Positions 25,681 through 34,966 of a stretch of 64,000 nt of DNA are shown here, piece by piece. Each line of letters begins with the position of its first letter. Positions within the stretch are counted from its first letter, which is position 1. The DNA comes from Nocardioides plantarum (GTDB lineage: Bacteria; Actinomycetota; Actinomycetes; Propionibacteriales; Nocardioidaceae): assembly GCF_006346395.1 (NCBI RefSeq), contig NZ_VDMS01000002.1, positions 662,712 to 726,711 of the forward strand, given 5' to 3'. The notes beneath the pieces were generated by a model that saw only the letters and a program-made list of their open reading frames with translations, was not told the DNA's origin and did no database searches. Both the position numbers and the translations under genes were made by a program.

Positions 25681-27474
25681 ATGGCGTTGATCGGAGCGGA
25701 CACCGACGAGCTGCGTGAGGTCGGACAGGAGTTCGAGCAGGGCAAGGAGACCACCGACCAGGTGATCATGTTCCTCAAGGCCCTGATCGCCATCCTCAAG
25801 GCCGCGTCGTTCTTCTCCGGCGGCGCCAGCCTCGCCTACGCCGAGTACCTCGAGACCACGGTCGTCCCGTGGCTCGAGAAGATCTCGCAGGCCCTCGGCC
25901 TGTTCGCCAAGGTCCTCAACTCGCAGGCCGAGGCGCAGGACACCGCCAGCGACGGCGGCACCGTCGACTACGGCTCGCTGCCCACCTACCAGACCCCGGC
26001 GCTGCCGGCACCGGTCACGCCCTACCAGGGTGAGCCGCTCGGCGGCACCGCGGCCGGCACCACGACGCCCGAGGCGGGCGGCACCGGCGCGACCGGCTCG
26101 GCCGGCGGGACCCCGCTCGGCGGCAGTGCCACGACCGAGGGGCCCAGCCTGACCATCGGCGACAACGGCCACCTGATGATCGACACCGGCATCGACCTCG
26201 ACGGCGACAAGCCCGCCGACGTCGGCACCAGCACCGGCGGCGGCACGATCGGCACCTCCCAGGGCATCGGCAGCACCCCCACAGCCTCGGGCTCCACCCC
26301 CGACCTCCAGGTCGGCAACGTCGGCGGCGAGTTCGGCGTCGACTCCGACCGGATCTCGCCCACCAAGCTCGGCGGCGAGGTCGGTGTCTCGCCCAGCGGC
26401 GGCATCGGCGGCGGCGGTCTCGACTCCGGCGGCTCCGGAGGCGGCACGGGCGGCGGCTCGGCCGGCGGCGGTGCCCCCAGTGGGGGCGGCGGCGAGTCGA
26501 CCGCCCTCGGCGGCGGCGGCATCGACAGCGGCTCCGGCAGCCCCACCTCCCACTCCGGCCCCGTGGCCGACGGCGGCCTCGGCGGCGCCGCGCCCGGTGC
26601 CGAGTCGCTCGGCACCTCGAGCGGCATGGGCCACGCGACCCCGACCGGGGCGGCCTCCGACGGCGGGCCGTCGTACGGCGCCGCGGCCGGCATCGCCGGT
26701 GGCGCGGCCGCCCTCGGGCTCGGCGGCGCGGCCCTGGCCAGCCGCAACGGCGGCGGCAGCGACGCCAAGATCGACCAGCTCTCCAGCACCAACGGCCGCG
26801 GCTCTCGCGGCGAGGGCGTCAAGGAGCTGCAGGAGCGGCTCACGTCGGCCGGCTACGACACCAAGGGCGCCGACGGCGCCTGGGGCTCCAACACCCAGGC
26901 CGCCTACGACGCCTACCGCGCCGACCACCCGCTGCCGGTGCAGACCGGCCAGGGCTACACCTCGCCGACCGGCTACGACTACAACCAGATCACCGGTGTG
27001 CAGGGCAACGCCAACGTCACCCCGGAGTTCCTGCGCAAGGTCGAGGGCATGTCCCAGCGCCTCGGCGCCCGTCCCGAGCACATCATGGCGGCGATGAGCT
27101 TCGAGACCGGCGGACGGTTCTCCAGCGACGTGCGCAACCCCCACAGCAGCGCGACCGGGCTGATCCAGTTCATGTCCGACACCGCCAAGGGGATGGGCAC
27201 CACCACCGGCCAGCTCGCCCAGATGACGCCGGTCCAGCAGCTCGACTACGTCGAGCAGTACTTCCAGCCCTACCGCGGCCGGCTCAACGACCTCGAGAGC
27301 GTCTACACCTCGATCCTGGCCGGTCACCCCTCCTCCGGTGACAACCCCCTGTTCACCCAGGGTGACCGCAACTACGGCCCCAACCGGGGACTGGACACCG
27401 ACCACAACGGTGTCATCACGGCCGCAGAGGCCACCGCACACGTCCGGTCCCGCATGGGCTCCGGCGGCAACTGA
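25681..27474 (+). CDS. WXG-like / Gly-rich / peptidoglycan-binding / lytic transglycosylase protein, probable type VII substrate
   Basis: 597 residues. Residues 1-95 form a helical hairpin (MALIGADTDELREVGQEFEQG...YLETTVVPWLEKISQALGLFAKVLNSQ) like WXG-type leaders. About 105-370 is Gly/Ser/Thr low-complexity with an Ala/Gly-rich hydrophobic stretch (GAAAGIAGGAAALGLGGAALAS). Residues 375-420 form a peptidoglycan-binding domain (VKELQERLTSAGYDTKGADGAWG). About 440-560 is a lysozyme-like fold with Glu in MSFETGG and SSATGLIQFMSDTAKGMG. An EF-hand loop spans D572-E583 (DTDHNGVITAAE). There is no Sec signal. It lies between two WXG100 genes, so secretion by this locus and cell-wall cutting are inferred. 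AGGAG precedes the ATG. Confidence 0.8.
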   Translation: MALIGADTDELREVGQEFEQGKETTDQVIMFLKALIAILKAASFFSGGASLAYAEYLETTVVPWLEKISQALGLFAKVLNSQAEAQDTASDGGTVDYGSLPTYQTPALPAPVTPYQGEPLGGTAAGTTTPEAGGTGATGSAGGTPLGGSATTEGPSLTIGDNGHLMIDTGIDLDGDKPADVGTSTGGGTIGTSQGIGSTPTASGSTPDLQVGNVGGEFGVDSDRISPTKLGGEVGVSPSGGIGGGGLDSGGSGGGTGGGSAGGGAPSGGGGESTALGGGGIDSGSGSPTSHSGPVADGGLGGAAPGAESLGTSSGMGHATPTGAASDGGPSYGAAAGIAGGAAALGLGGAALASRNGGGSDAKIDQLSSTNGRGSRGEGVKELQERLTSAGYDTKGADGAWGSNTQAAYDAYRADHPLPVQTGQGYTSPTGYDYNQITGVQGNANVTPEFLRKVEGMSQRLGARPEHIMAAMSFETGGRFSSDVRNPHSSATGLIQFMSDTAKGMGTTTGQLAQMTPVQQLDYVEQYFQPYRGRLNDLESVYTSILAGHPSSGDNPLFTQGDRNYGPNRGLDTDHNGVITAAEATAHVRSRMGSGGN

Positions 27475-27528
27475 AGCACCCGCCCCTAACACCCCATCAA
27501 GTAGTTCAACGACAGAAGGAGCAGTTCC

Positions 27529-27792
27529 ATGGCCATGAAGGGTATGGATGTCGAGGCCGGTCGCCAGGCGTCCCAGCAGATCAACCAGGGCTCGCAGGAG
27601 CTCGAGGCGCTCAGCGGCAAGATGACCCAGGTCATCCAGGGCTTCGACTGGATCGGCCCCGACGCCGACCGCACCCGCGACACCTGGAGCAGCGACTACG
27701 TCACCATGCTGCAGAAGGTCACCCAGTCGCTCCAGGAGTTCTCCACCCTGATCAACAACCAGGCGCAGGAGCAGGAGCAGGTCTCCAACTAG
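27529..27792 (+). CDS. WXG100-family protein (ESAT-6-like), second copy
   Basis: 87 residues. The hairpin turn is FDWIGPDADRTRDTWSSDY, with helices MDVEAGRQASQQINQGSQELEALSGKM and VTQSLQEFSTLINNQAQEQEQVSN. It differs strongly from the first copy, so the two may form a heterodimer like EsxA/EsxB. The ribosome site AAGGAG is good. It is separated from the transglycosylase-like gene by about 50 nt and is probably co-transcribed with it. A strong hairpin follows, so it may be made in excess of the ATPase. Confidence 0.93.
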   Translation: MAMKGMDVEAGRQASQQINQGSQELEALSGKMTQVIQGFDWIGPDADRTRDTWSSDYVTMLQKVTQSLQEFSTLINNQAQEQEQVSN

Positions 27793-27910
27793 CTCCAACT
27801 AGTCCGCGTCGCGGACGGGAGGCGGCGTGCGCCTCGCGCACAGTCCTCCCTGCGGTGGTTAGGTCCGCCGCACCTGGGTAAGGCCCGGTCATGGATCGGG
27901 CTGACTGACA

Positions 27911-27940
27911 GATGGCCGCCGGGGCAACCCGGCGGCCGTC
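27911..27940 (+). terminator. Strong hairpin between the second WXG100 gene and the ATPase gene
   Basis: A 13-bp stem (10 bp GGCCGCCGGG/CCCGGCGGCC plus three more pairs including one G-U) closes a GCAA tetraloop. A short T run (ATTTC) follows. This is the clearest terminator in the window and should reduce read-through to the ATPase. Confidence 0.75.
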
Positions 27941-27959
27941 CGTCATTTCGGGACCAACC

Positions 27960-27969
27960 GGTCTAGACC
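27960..27969. promoter_or_regulatory. Palindrome upstream of the ATPase gene
   Basis: GGTCTAGACC lies about 18 nt before the ATPase start and just after the terminator. It may be part of a local promoter or operator; the evidence is only its symmetry and position. Confidence 0.3.
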
Positions 27970-27987
27970 ACTTCTGAGGAGCTCGAC

Positions 27988-30900
27988 ATGCAGAGCTGGA
28001 CCCTCTCGCTGAGGACGGCCGCCGAGACCGGGCTGCCCTCGGTCGACGTCGCGGTGCAGGCGCGGGGCGAGGCGACCGTGGCCGATCTGGCCCGGGCGAT
28101 CGGCCAGCACGTGGCTCCCGACCAGCCGCACCTGCTCCTCGTGCCCGTCGACGGGGGCCACCCGTGGCCCGCCGACCGGCTCGTGTCCGAGTGCGGGCTG
28201 CGCACCGGCGACCTGCTCGACGTCGTGACCGCCCCGCCGGCCTGGCTCACCCGGGTGTCCAGCTCGGCCCGCCCCCGGGCCATCCTCCGCGTGACCGACG
28301 GCCCCGACCGCGGCCAGCGCCTCCACGTGCGTGGCAGCTCGCTGACCCTGGGCCGCGGCGCCTCCTGCACCCTGCGCCTCACCGACCCGCTGGTCAGCCA
28401 GCACCACGCCCGCATCGTCCTCGGCACCCGCCCGACCGTCTACGACGAGGGCTCGGCCAACGGCACCGTCGTCGGCGGCGAGCGCATCGTCGCCGGCCGC
28501 GAGATCGACTGGGGCACTCCGATCCGGCTCGGTCGCAGCACCCTGGTGATCGACGCCGGCGAGGTGCCCACCGAGGCCCCCGCCGTCTCGGTCTTCCGGC
28601 CGCCGCGGTTCGGCGAGCCGCTGACCCGGGAGGTCCTCGAGGTCCCCTCCCCGCCGACCAAGACCCGGCCCTCGCCGATGCCGTGGGCGATGCTGATGCT
28701 GCCCATGATCATGGGCATCGCGCTGTTCGCCCGCGCCCGCAGCGCCTACGCGATCATCTACATGGTCGCCTGGCCGATCCTGGGCTTCCTCGGCTGGCGC
28801 CAGCAGAAGCGTGCGGCGCAGAAGCAGTTCGAGGAGGACCTCGCCGACTGGCGGGCCGACGTCGACGGCTTCATCACCGCCATCGACGAGCACGCGGTGC
28901 GCCAGCGCGAGCAGTCCCACGACGACTACCCCGACGCCGAGACCCTGCGCACCCGCGCCGCCAACCGCGATCCCTACCTGTGGGCGCGCTCCGAGAGCCG
29001 GCAGGCGTTCCTCGTGACCCGCCTCGGCATCGGCACCGTGCCGGCCATGCTGACCGGCTTCATCAACGACGGCGGCGACCGGGCCACCCGCCGCGAGGTG
29101 TCCGAGGAGTTCCGGCAGCGCGAGACGCTGCGGGACATGCCGGTCCTGGCCGACCTCACCGAGCACCCCCTGGTCGCCATCACCGGCGAGCCGCACGCGG
29201 TGGACGCCCTGGTCCGCTCGATGATGCTGCGCCTGGCCTTCGACCACTCCCCCACCGACCTCAGCGTCGCCGGCTGCTTCGGCCGCGGCCGCGCCGGTCA
29301 CGAGGCCTGGCTGCGCTGGCTCCCCCACGCGACCGCACGGCTCGGCGGCGAGCCCCCGGTCGCCGTCGGTGCCCGGGCCGCGACCGCCCTGCTCGACCAC
29401 CTCGTCACCGAGGACACCGGGCGCGGGCACACGATCTGCTTCGTCGACGAGGACGCCGGCATCGCCCGGCGTACCGTCGAGGCCGTCGCGGCGGTCGCCG
29501 CCGAGCGCGGCATCCACCTGATCTGGCTCGGCCGCCACGCCACCGAGGTCCCCGCGGCCACCTCGCTGCGCATCGACCTGGCCACCGGCGAGGTCGGCAA
29601 GGCCGACCGGATGGGCATCGCGCACATCGAGGTCGCCGACGCCGTCACCCTCGACGCCGCCTGGCGGGCCGCGCGCCTGATGACGGCGTACGTCGACGAG
29701 GCGGCGGTGCTGCCGCCCAGCACCGCGATCCCCAACGTGGTGCGCCTGCCCGAGCTGAGCTCGGACTTCGAGGACCTCGACGACGTCACCGCGGTCACCC
29801 GGCGCTGGCAGCAGTCGAGCGGCCTGCGCGCCCAGATCGGCTCGGGCGTCGACGGCGTCACCACCATCGACCTGCGCGAGGACGGCCCGCACGGGCTCGT
29901 CGCCGGCACCACCGGCTCCGGCAAGAGCGAGCTGCTGCAGTCGCTGCTCTGCTCGCTGGCCCTCAACAACCCGGCGTCGCGGATGAACTTCCTGCTCGTC
30001 GACTACAAGGGCGGCGCGGCGTTCCGCGAGTGCGCCGACCTGCCCCACACCGTCGGCTACATCACCGACCTCACCCCCGCGCTCGTGCAGCGCGCGATGA
30101 CGTCGATCGGCGCCGAGATCGTCTACCGCGAGCACCTCCTGGGTCAGTACGGCGTCAAGGACCTCGTCCAGCTCGAGCGCGAGCGTCCCGACGTCGCCCC
30201 GCCCAGCCTGCTCATCTGCGTCGACGAGTTCGCCGCACTGACCTCCGAGGTCCCCGAGTTCGTCGACGGCATGGTCAACATCGCGCAGCGGGGTCGCTCG
30301 CTCGGCATGCACGTGCTGCTGGCGACGCAGCGCCCGGCCGGCGTCGTCACCGGCAACATCAAGGCCAACGCCGACCTGCGGATCTCGCTGCGCGTCTCGT
30401 CGGCCGACGACTCCCGCGACGTCATCGACAGCCCCGAGGCCGCCCGGATCTCCCGCCGTACGCCGGGACGCGCCTGGATCCGCCGTACCGGGCACGGCAC
30501 GGCCGAGCTCGTGCAGTCGGCCTGGACCGGCGCGCGCGAGCCGATGGCCGGCTCCGAGGTGCCGGTGCTGGTCAACCCGTTCAGCGCCGTCACGGGGGCC
30601 TTCGAGAGCACCGGCCACGAGCAGCGCCTCAACCCGCGCACCGACCTCGAGCGGTGCGTGCACACCATCAACGAGGCGTTCATGATGTCGGGTGCGGCGG
30701 CCCCGAAGCGGCCCTGGCTGCCGGCCCTGCCGGCCGAGCTGCCGCTCGACGTCGAGGCCCTGGTGGCCGGCGCCGAGGGACGCACCAGCGGCAACGTGAC
30801 CATCGGGCGCATCGACGAGCCGGAGGCCCAGCGCCAGCCCGAGCTCAGCCTCGACTTCGCCGCCATCGGGCACGTGCTGGTGCACGGCGCCTCGGGCTCG

Positions 30901-32283
30901 GGCAAGACCGAGCTGCTGCGCTCGGCGGCGCTGAGCGCCTCGATCGCCGACGCGTTCGGCAGCTACGGCGTGGCGCCCTACATCTACGGCGTCGACTTCG
31001 CCGGCGGTGGCCTGGCGGCGATCAGCGGGGTCCCGACCGTCGAGGCGATCGTGTCGGAGTCCCAGCTGGGCCGGGTCATGCGCCTGATCCGGTTGCTGCG
31101 CCGCACCATGGACGAACGCGCCCAGGCCCTGTCGGCCCGCGGCTGCGCCGACCTCGACGACCTGGCCCGCCAGGGCCACGCGCTGCCCCGGGTCTACGTG
31201 CTGATCGACAACCTGCCCTCGATGGTCGAGAGCCTGGAGTCCGGAGGAGGTGTAGCCCCGTCCCACGTGGAGAGGCTGCAGACCGTGCTCCAGAACGGAC
31301 GACGCGTCGGCATCCACGTGATCGCCACCGCGCCCGGGCGCACCGGGGTCCCCACCTCGCTCGGCTCGACGTTCGGTCGCCGCATCGTGCTGCGGATGAC
31401 GACCAACGACGACTACCTGATGCTCGGGGTCCCCGGCAACGTCCTCGACGCCGACACGCTCCCCGGCGCCGGCCTGCTCGGCAAGCGCAGCGTCCAGGTC
31501 CAGACGACGGGTGGCGCGGGCACCCCGCTCCAGGCAGAGCGGATCGAGACCATCAACCGGCTCCTGACCCCCCGCACCCAGGGTCGTCCGACCGCTCCGG
31601 TCCCGCCGATGCCGGCCCGGCTCGACCAGGCCGCACTCCCGGCCCCCCGCGGCTCCCGGGTCGCGATCGCCGTCGACGCCGACGCCGTGGCCGTCCTCGA
31701 GGTCGACCTGCTCGCCGGCCCCGTGCTCGTCGCCGGTCGCTCCCGCACCGGCCGCACCGGCACCCTCGACGGTCTGCAGGCCCTCGTCGCCCGCGGCGAC
31801 CGGCCGCCGACGGTCATCCGCGAGCCCGACTACGCCTCGACCCTGGCCGCCGTCGAGCGCTGGGTCACGGAACGTTCCGACGGCGGATGGGCTCTCGTCA
31901 TGGTCGACGACGCCCATCTCTGGGATGCTGGGGTCGGAGTCGACGACGCACGACGTACTACCCGTGACCGTCTCCTGGGCCTTCTCGGTGCCCACACCCA
32001 GCAGATCGGGCTGGTGGTGACCGCCGATACCGCCCAGGCGAAGGCCCGTGGTGGTCCGGAGGGCCTGGTCGAGACCGCCCGCCGCAACCGGCGCGGGTTC
32101 CTCCTCACCCCGGAGTGGGCCGACGGCGATGCACTCGGGGCATCGGTCCCGACCAAGACCACCGAACCGCTCACCGGACCCGGACGTGGGGTGTGGTGCG
32201 ACGGAGGCACCGCGTGGGTGGCGCAGGTCGTCCACGCAGCACCCGCAGCACCCGCAGCACCCGCAGCAGATGGCACGGCATGA
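27988..32283 (+). CDS. EssC/EccC-like FtsK/SpoIIIE ATPase with ubiquitin-like and FHA domains
   Basis: 1431 residues. Residues 1-85 form a YukD-like ubiquitin fold. Residues 95-190 are a canonical FHA domain (LGRGASCTLRL, LVSQHHARI, GSANGT). Two membrane helices follow near 230-265 (MPWAMLMLPMIMGIALFA, YAIIYMVAWPILGFLGW). Three FtsK-type modules come next: the first has Walker A G640-TTGSGKS, the second G967-ASGSGKT, and the third a degenerate G1250-RSRTGRT in which lysine is arginine. Walker B acids are visible (LLICVDEFAA, YVLIDN, VMVDDAH). It would drive export of the WXG100 pair at the membrane. FHA plus the kinase downstream suggests phospho-threonine control. GAGGAG precedes the ATG. 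The C-terminus ends in Ala-Pro repeats. Confidence 0.92.
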   Translation: MQSWTLSLRTAAETGLPSVDVAVQARGEATVADLARAIGQHVAPDQPHLLLVPVDGGHPWPADRLVSECGLRTGDLLDVVTAPPAWLTRVSSSARPRAILRVTDGPDRGQRLHVRGSSLTLGRGASCTLRLTDPLVSQHHARIVLGTRPTVYDEGSANGTVVGGERIVAGREIDWGTPIRLGRSTLVIDAGEVPTEAPAVSVFRPPRFGEPLTREVLEVPSPPTKTRPSPMPWAMLMLPMIMGIALFARARSAYAIIYMVAWPILGFLGWRQQKRAAQKQFEEDLADWRADVDGFITAIDEHAVRQREQSHDDYPDAETLRTRAANRDPYLWARSESRQAFLVTRLGIGTVPAMLTGFINDGGDRATRREVSEEFRQRETLRDMPVLADLTEHPLVAITGEPHAVDALVRSMMLRLAFDHSPTDLSVAGCFGRGRAGHEAWLRWLPHATARLGGEPPVAVGARAATALLDHLVTEDTGRGHTICFVDEDAGIARRTVEAVAAVAAERGIHLIWLGRHATEVPAATSLRIDLATGEVGKADRMGIAHIEVADAVTLDAAWRAARLMTAYVDEAAVLPPSTAIPNVVRLPELSSDFEDLDDVTAVTRRWQQSSGLRAQIGSGVDGVTTIDLREDGPHGLVAGTTGSGKSELLQSLLCSLALNNPASRMNFLLVDYKGGAAFRECADLPHTVGYITDLTPALVQRAMTSIGAEIVYREHLLGQYGVKDLVQLERERPDVAPPSLLICVDEFAALTSEVPEFVDGMVNIAQRGRSLGMHVLLATQRPAGVVTGNIKANADLRISLRVSSADDSRDVIDSPEAARISRRTPGRAWIRRTGHGTAELVQSAWTGAREPMAGSEVPVLVNPFSAVTGAFESTGHEQRLNPRTDLERCVHTINEAFMMSGAAAPKRPWLPALPAELPLDVEALVAGAEGRTSGNVTIGRIDEPEAQRQPELSLDFAAIGHVLVHGASGSGKTELLRSAALSASIADAFGSYGVAPYIYGVDFAGGGLAAISGVPTVEAIVSESQLGRVMRLIRLLRRTMDERAQALSARGCADLDDLARQGHALPRVYVLIDNLPSMVESLESGGGVAPSHVERLQTVLQNGRRVGIHVIATAPGRTGVPTSLGSTFGRRIVLRMTTNDDYLMLGVPGNVLDADTLPGAGLLGKRSVQVQTTGGAGTPLQAERIETINRLLTPRTQGRPTAPVPPMPARLDQAALPAPRGSRVAIAVDADAVAVLEVDLLAGPVLVAGRSRTGRTGTLDGLQALVARGDRPPTVIREPDYASTLAAVERWVTERSDGGWALVMVDDAHLWDAGVGVDDARRTTRDRLLGLLGAHTQQIGLVVTADTAQAKARGGPEGLVETARRNRRGFLLTPEWADGDALGASVPTKTTEPLTGPGRGVWCDGGTAWVAQVVHAAPAAPAAPAADGTA

Positions 32284-32362
32284 CGACACCACCCAGGCAC
32301 GACGCAGCAACGGCGCAGCAGATGACGCACGACATGACGCACGACGCTCACCAGGAGACGTG

Positions 32363-34903
32363 ATGACAGACTCGGGCAGCCCTCGGACCACACCGACGCG
32401 ACGAGGCCGGGCACGGTCCCGCCTCGAGGCACTGGTCCCAGCCCGGCTCCGCAACCGGCAGTCCCGCGGTGCGGCCGAGCTCTCCGTCCTGGTGGTCACC
32501 GGCTCCCTGATCGCGGGCGTCTTCTTCGGTCAGGGCATCAGCCGCACCGCGGTCGACGTGGCCGACGGCCTGACCTGGCTCTCCGACGAGCCCAACGGCC
32601 AGATCATCCAGGTCAACCCCGCCACCGGGCAGCTCGAGGTCAAGCAGGTCGTCGGCAACCCCGGTGACGACATCGAGGTCACCGGCGAGCACGGCGGCCA
32701 GCTCTACGTCGCCGACCACACCTCGGGCCGGCTGCGGGCCTTCGACCTGACCAGCATCCTGGTCTCCGGCCAGCGCCGCATCAGCACCGGCGGCGCGGTC
32801 GACACGATCTTCAACGACGACGGTGTCTTCCTCGTCGACAGCGAGCAGTCCACGATCTCGGCGATGGACCCGCAGACGACCGACGCGATCGGCACCATCT
32901 GGGTGGCGCCCAGCGGCCTGGCCGACGCCGCCGTCGACGGCAAGGGCGTGATCTGGGCCCTCGAGGACGACGGCACCCTCCACCAGCTGAGCTGGTCTGC
33001 GGACCAGCAGAAGTTCCAGGACGACGACGACCAGTCGGTCGACGGCAGCGGCGAGGGCTCGGTCCTGGTCGCACACGACGAGGGCGTGACCGTGTTCGGA
33101 CCCGACCAGGGCATGATCGCCCAGGTCGGCACCGGCCACGACCTCACCACCGACGCCCCCAAGGTGATCGGCAAGATCTACGCACCGGAGAAGTCCCCCA
33201 GCGACCTGGTCCCGGTCGCCTCGGCCGACAACAGCCACGTCGTCCTGCTGTCCGGCAAGCGCGTCATCGAGATCGACATGGCCTCGATCGCCTGCACCAA
33301 GCCCGGCACCCCCGAGGTCTTCCGCGGCGAGGTCTGGGTCCCCTGCACCGGCCAGGGCCGCGTCGTACGACTCAACGCCGAGGGTCGCCGGGTCGCCCGC
33401 GACCTGTCCACGCCTGGCAGCAAGGACCCCGAGCTGATCCTCGACGACGACAACCTCGTCATCAACGCCCCAGGCGCACCACAGGGCATCGTCGTGCACG
33501 GCGACGGCAGCACCAGCACCATCGTCCGTGAGGACGCCAAGGTGCCCACCAACGGCCTGACGCCCGCCACGACCCCGCCGTCGCTCCCGGACCAGGACCT
33601 CGTCGACGACCTGCTCGACCTCGGCGGCGACGACGAGGAGTCCGAGCCCCCGACGCCCGACCCGACCAACACCCCCAACACGCCCGACTCACAGCCGAGC
33701 GGCACTCCCCCGACCGGCACGCCGCCCGGCGGTGGCGGTGGCGGTGGCGGTGACACCCACGGTGGCGGCGGTGGCGGCGGCGGTGGCAACAACCTGACGC
33801 CGACGACGTGCACGCCGAGCTCGACGCCCACGTCGTGGGGAGGCGGCGGCAAGGGCGGCAGCGCGAAGCCGTGCAGCCCGCCCACCGGCAGCGCCGGACA
33901 GCCCGTGACGGCCCCCACCGACGTCGTCGCCGAGGCGATGGCCGAGGGCCAGGTCCGCGTCTCCTGGCGTCATTCCGGGCTGCCGAAGGCCGACGGCTTC
34001 GTCATCCGCTCCTCCACCGGCAAGACCTACCCGGGCCTGAAGGGCTGGGTGCGTGAGGCCTTCGTCGACGTCACCCCCGGCCAGCCGACCACGTTCACCG
34101 TGACCGCCGTGCACGACGACAGCCAGTCGACGTCCTACCCCTCCAACACGGTCACCTCGACCGCCCGGCCGGGCGCCCCCACGGTGACCGGTACGGCGAC
34201 CTACCAGGGCAACGACGACGAGGAGATCTTCGTGGTCGACGTCAAGTGGCAGGGCGCGAAGGCCAACGGCAAGCCGATCGCCACCTACGACGTCGCGGTC
34301 ACCGTCGCCGGCGACACCCGGAGCCAGCAGGTCTCCGGTGGTCAGAGCAGCGCGAAGTTCACCTGGACCTGCAGCCGCAGGACCAACGCCGACTGCAAGG
34401 TCGGCGGCGACTTCCAGGCCACGGTGATGGCCCGCAACGAGCTGGGCTCCGGCGCCGCCGGGGTCGTCTCCGGAACGGCCCCGGCCCAGCCGCCGCCGCC
34501 GCTGCCCGACAGCAACCGGCAGATCGTCGACGGCTCGAGCCCGCGCAGCGACAACGCCGCCGACGACGGCTCCGGGTCGATCGACCTCAAGCTGCGAGCC
34601 CCCGACGACTGGTTCCGGTTCCCCGGCACCTGCACCTACGTGCTCGACGCCAACCCGGCGCAGCCCGTGGCCTGCAACGCCACCAAGGTCACCATCGCCT
34701 ACGCCAACGGCGTGATCTACCAGCCCAACAAGGGCACGGTCGACCACCGGGTCATCTTCTACGCCACCAACCCACGCGGTACGGCGACCAGCTCGGGCTA
34801 CAGCTTCACCACCAAGCAGACCCCCCAGGTGGTGCCCCCGCCGGACCCCGAGCCGAGCCCCGAGCAGCCCGGCTGCTCGCCGCAGCCCTGCCAGATCCCC
34901 TGA
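32363..34903 (+). CDS. Large membrane-anchored extracytoplasmic protein with beta-propeller-like and FN3 regions
   Basis: 846 residues. A basic N-terminus is followed by one membrane helix (AELSVLVVTGSLIAGVFFGQGI). Residues about 60-400 form repeated beta units (GQIIQVNPATGQLEVKQVV, GGQLYVADHTSGRLRAFDL, VFLVDSEQSTISAMDP) suggesting a propeller. A Pro/Gly-rich linker follows, with runs of eight and nine glycines. An FN3 domain (PTDVVAEAMAEGQVRVSWRHSGLPKADGFVIRS) and further Ig-like segments come next, and the end is CSPQPCQIP. AGGAG lies before the ATG. It may take the place of EccB-type scaffolds at the outer face of the membrane; this is inference. I recognise no named family. Confidence 0.75.
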   Translation: MTDSGSPRTTPTRRGRARSRLEALVPARLRNRQSRGAAELSVLVVTGSLIAGVFFGQGISRTAVDVADGLTWLSDEPNGQIIQVNPATGQLEVKQVVGNPGDDIEVTGEHGGQLYVADHTSGRLRAFDLTSILVSGQRRISTGGAVDTIFNDDGVFLVDSEQSTISAMDPQTTDAIGTIWVAPSGLADAAVDGKGVIWALEDDGTLHQLSWSADQQKFQDDDDQSVDGSGEGSVLVAHDEGVTVFGPDQGMIAQVGTGHDLTTDAPKVIGKIYAPEKSPSDLVPVASADNSHVVLLSGKRVIEIDMASIACTKPGTPEVFRGEVWVPCTGQGRVVRLNAEGRRVARDLSTPGSKDPELILDDDNLVINAPGAPQGIVVHGDGSTSTIVREDAKVPTNGLTPATTPPSLPDQDLVDDLLDLGGDDEESEPPTPDPTNTPNTPDSQPSGTPPTGTPPGGGGGGGGDTHGGGGGGGGGNNLTPTTCTPSSTPTSWGGGGKGGSAKPCSPPTGSAGQPVTAPTDVVAEAMAEGQVRVSWRHSGLPKADGFVIRSSTGKTYPGLKGWVREAFVDVTPGQPTTFTVTAVHDDSQSTSYPSNTVTSTARPGAPTVTGTATYQGNDDEEIFVVDVKWQGAKANGKPIATYDVAVTVAGDTRSQQVSGGQSSAKFTWTCSRRTNADCKVGGDFQATVMARNELGSGAAGVVSGTAPAQPPPPLPDSNRQIVDGSSPRSDNAADDGSGSIDLKLRAPDDWFRFPGTCTYVLDANPAQPVACNATKVTIAYANGVIYQPNKGTVDHRVIFYATNPRGTATSSGYSFTTKQTPQVVPPPDPEPSPEQPGCSPQPCQIP

Positions 34904-34966
34904 CCCGCACGGCTCTCCACGGGCCGAGCCGAGCCGACCCCCCGAGCCGTTCCCGAGAGGCCAGCC

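Noticed and set aside
27943..32499. Very long open frame antisense to the EssC/EccC-like ATPase gene
   Set aside because: It mirrors the sense gene through GC-rich third positions; its protein is low in motifs and rich in Gly/Arg/Val/His, unlike a folded protein.
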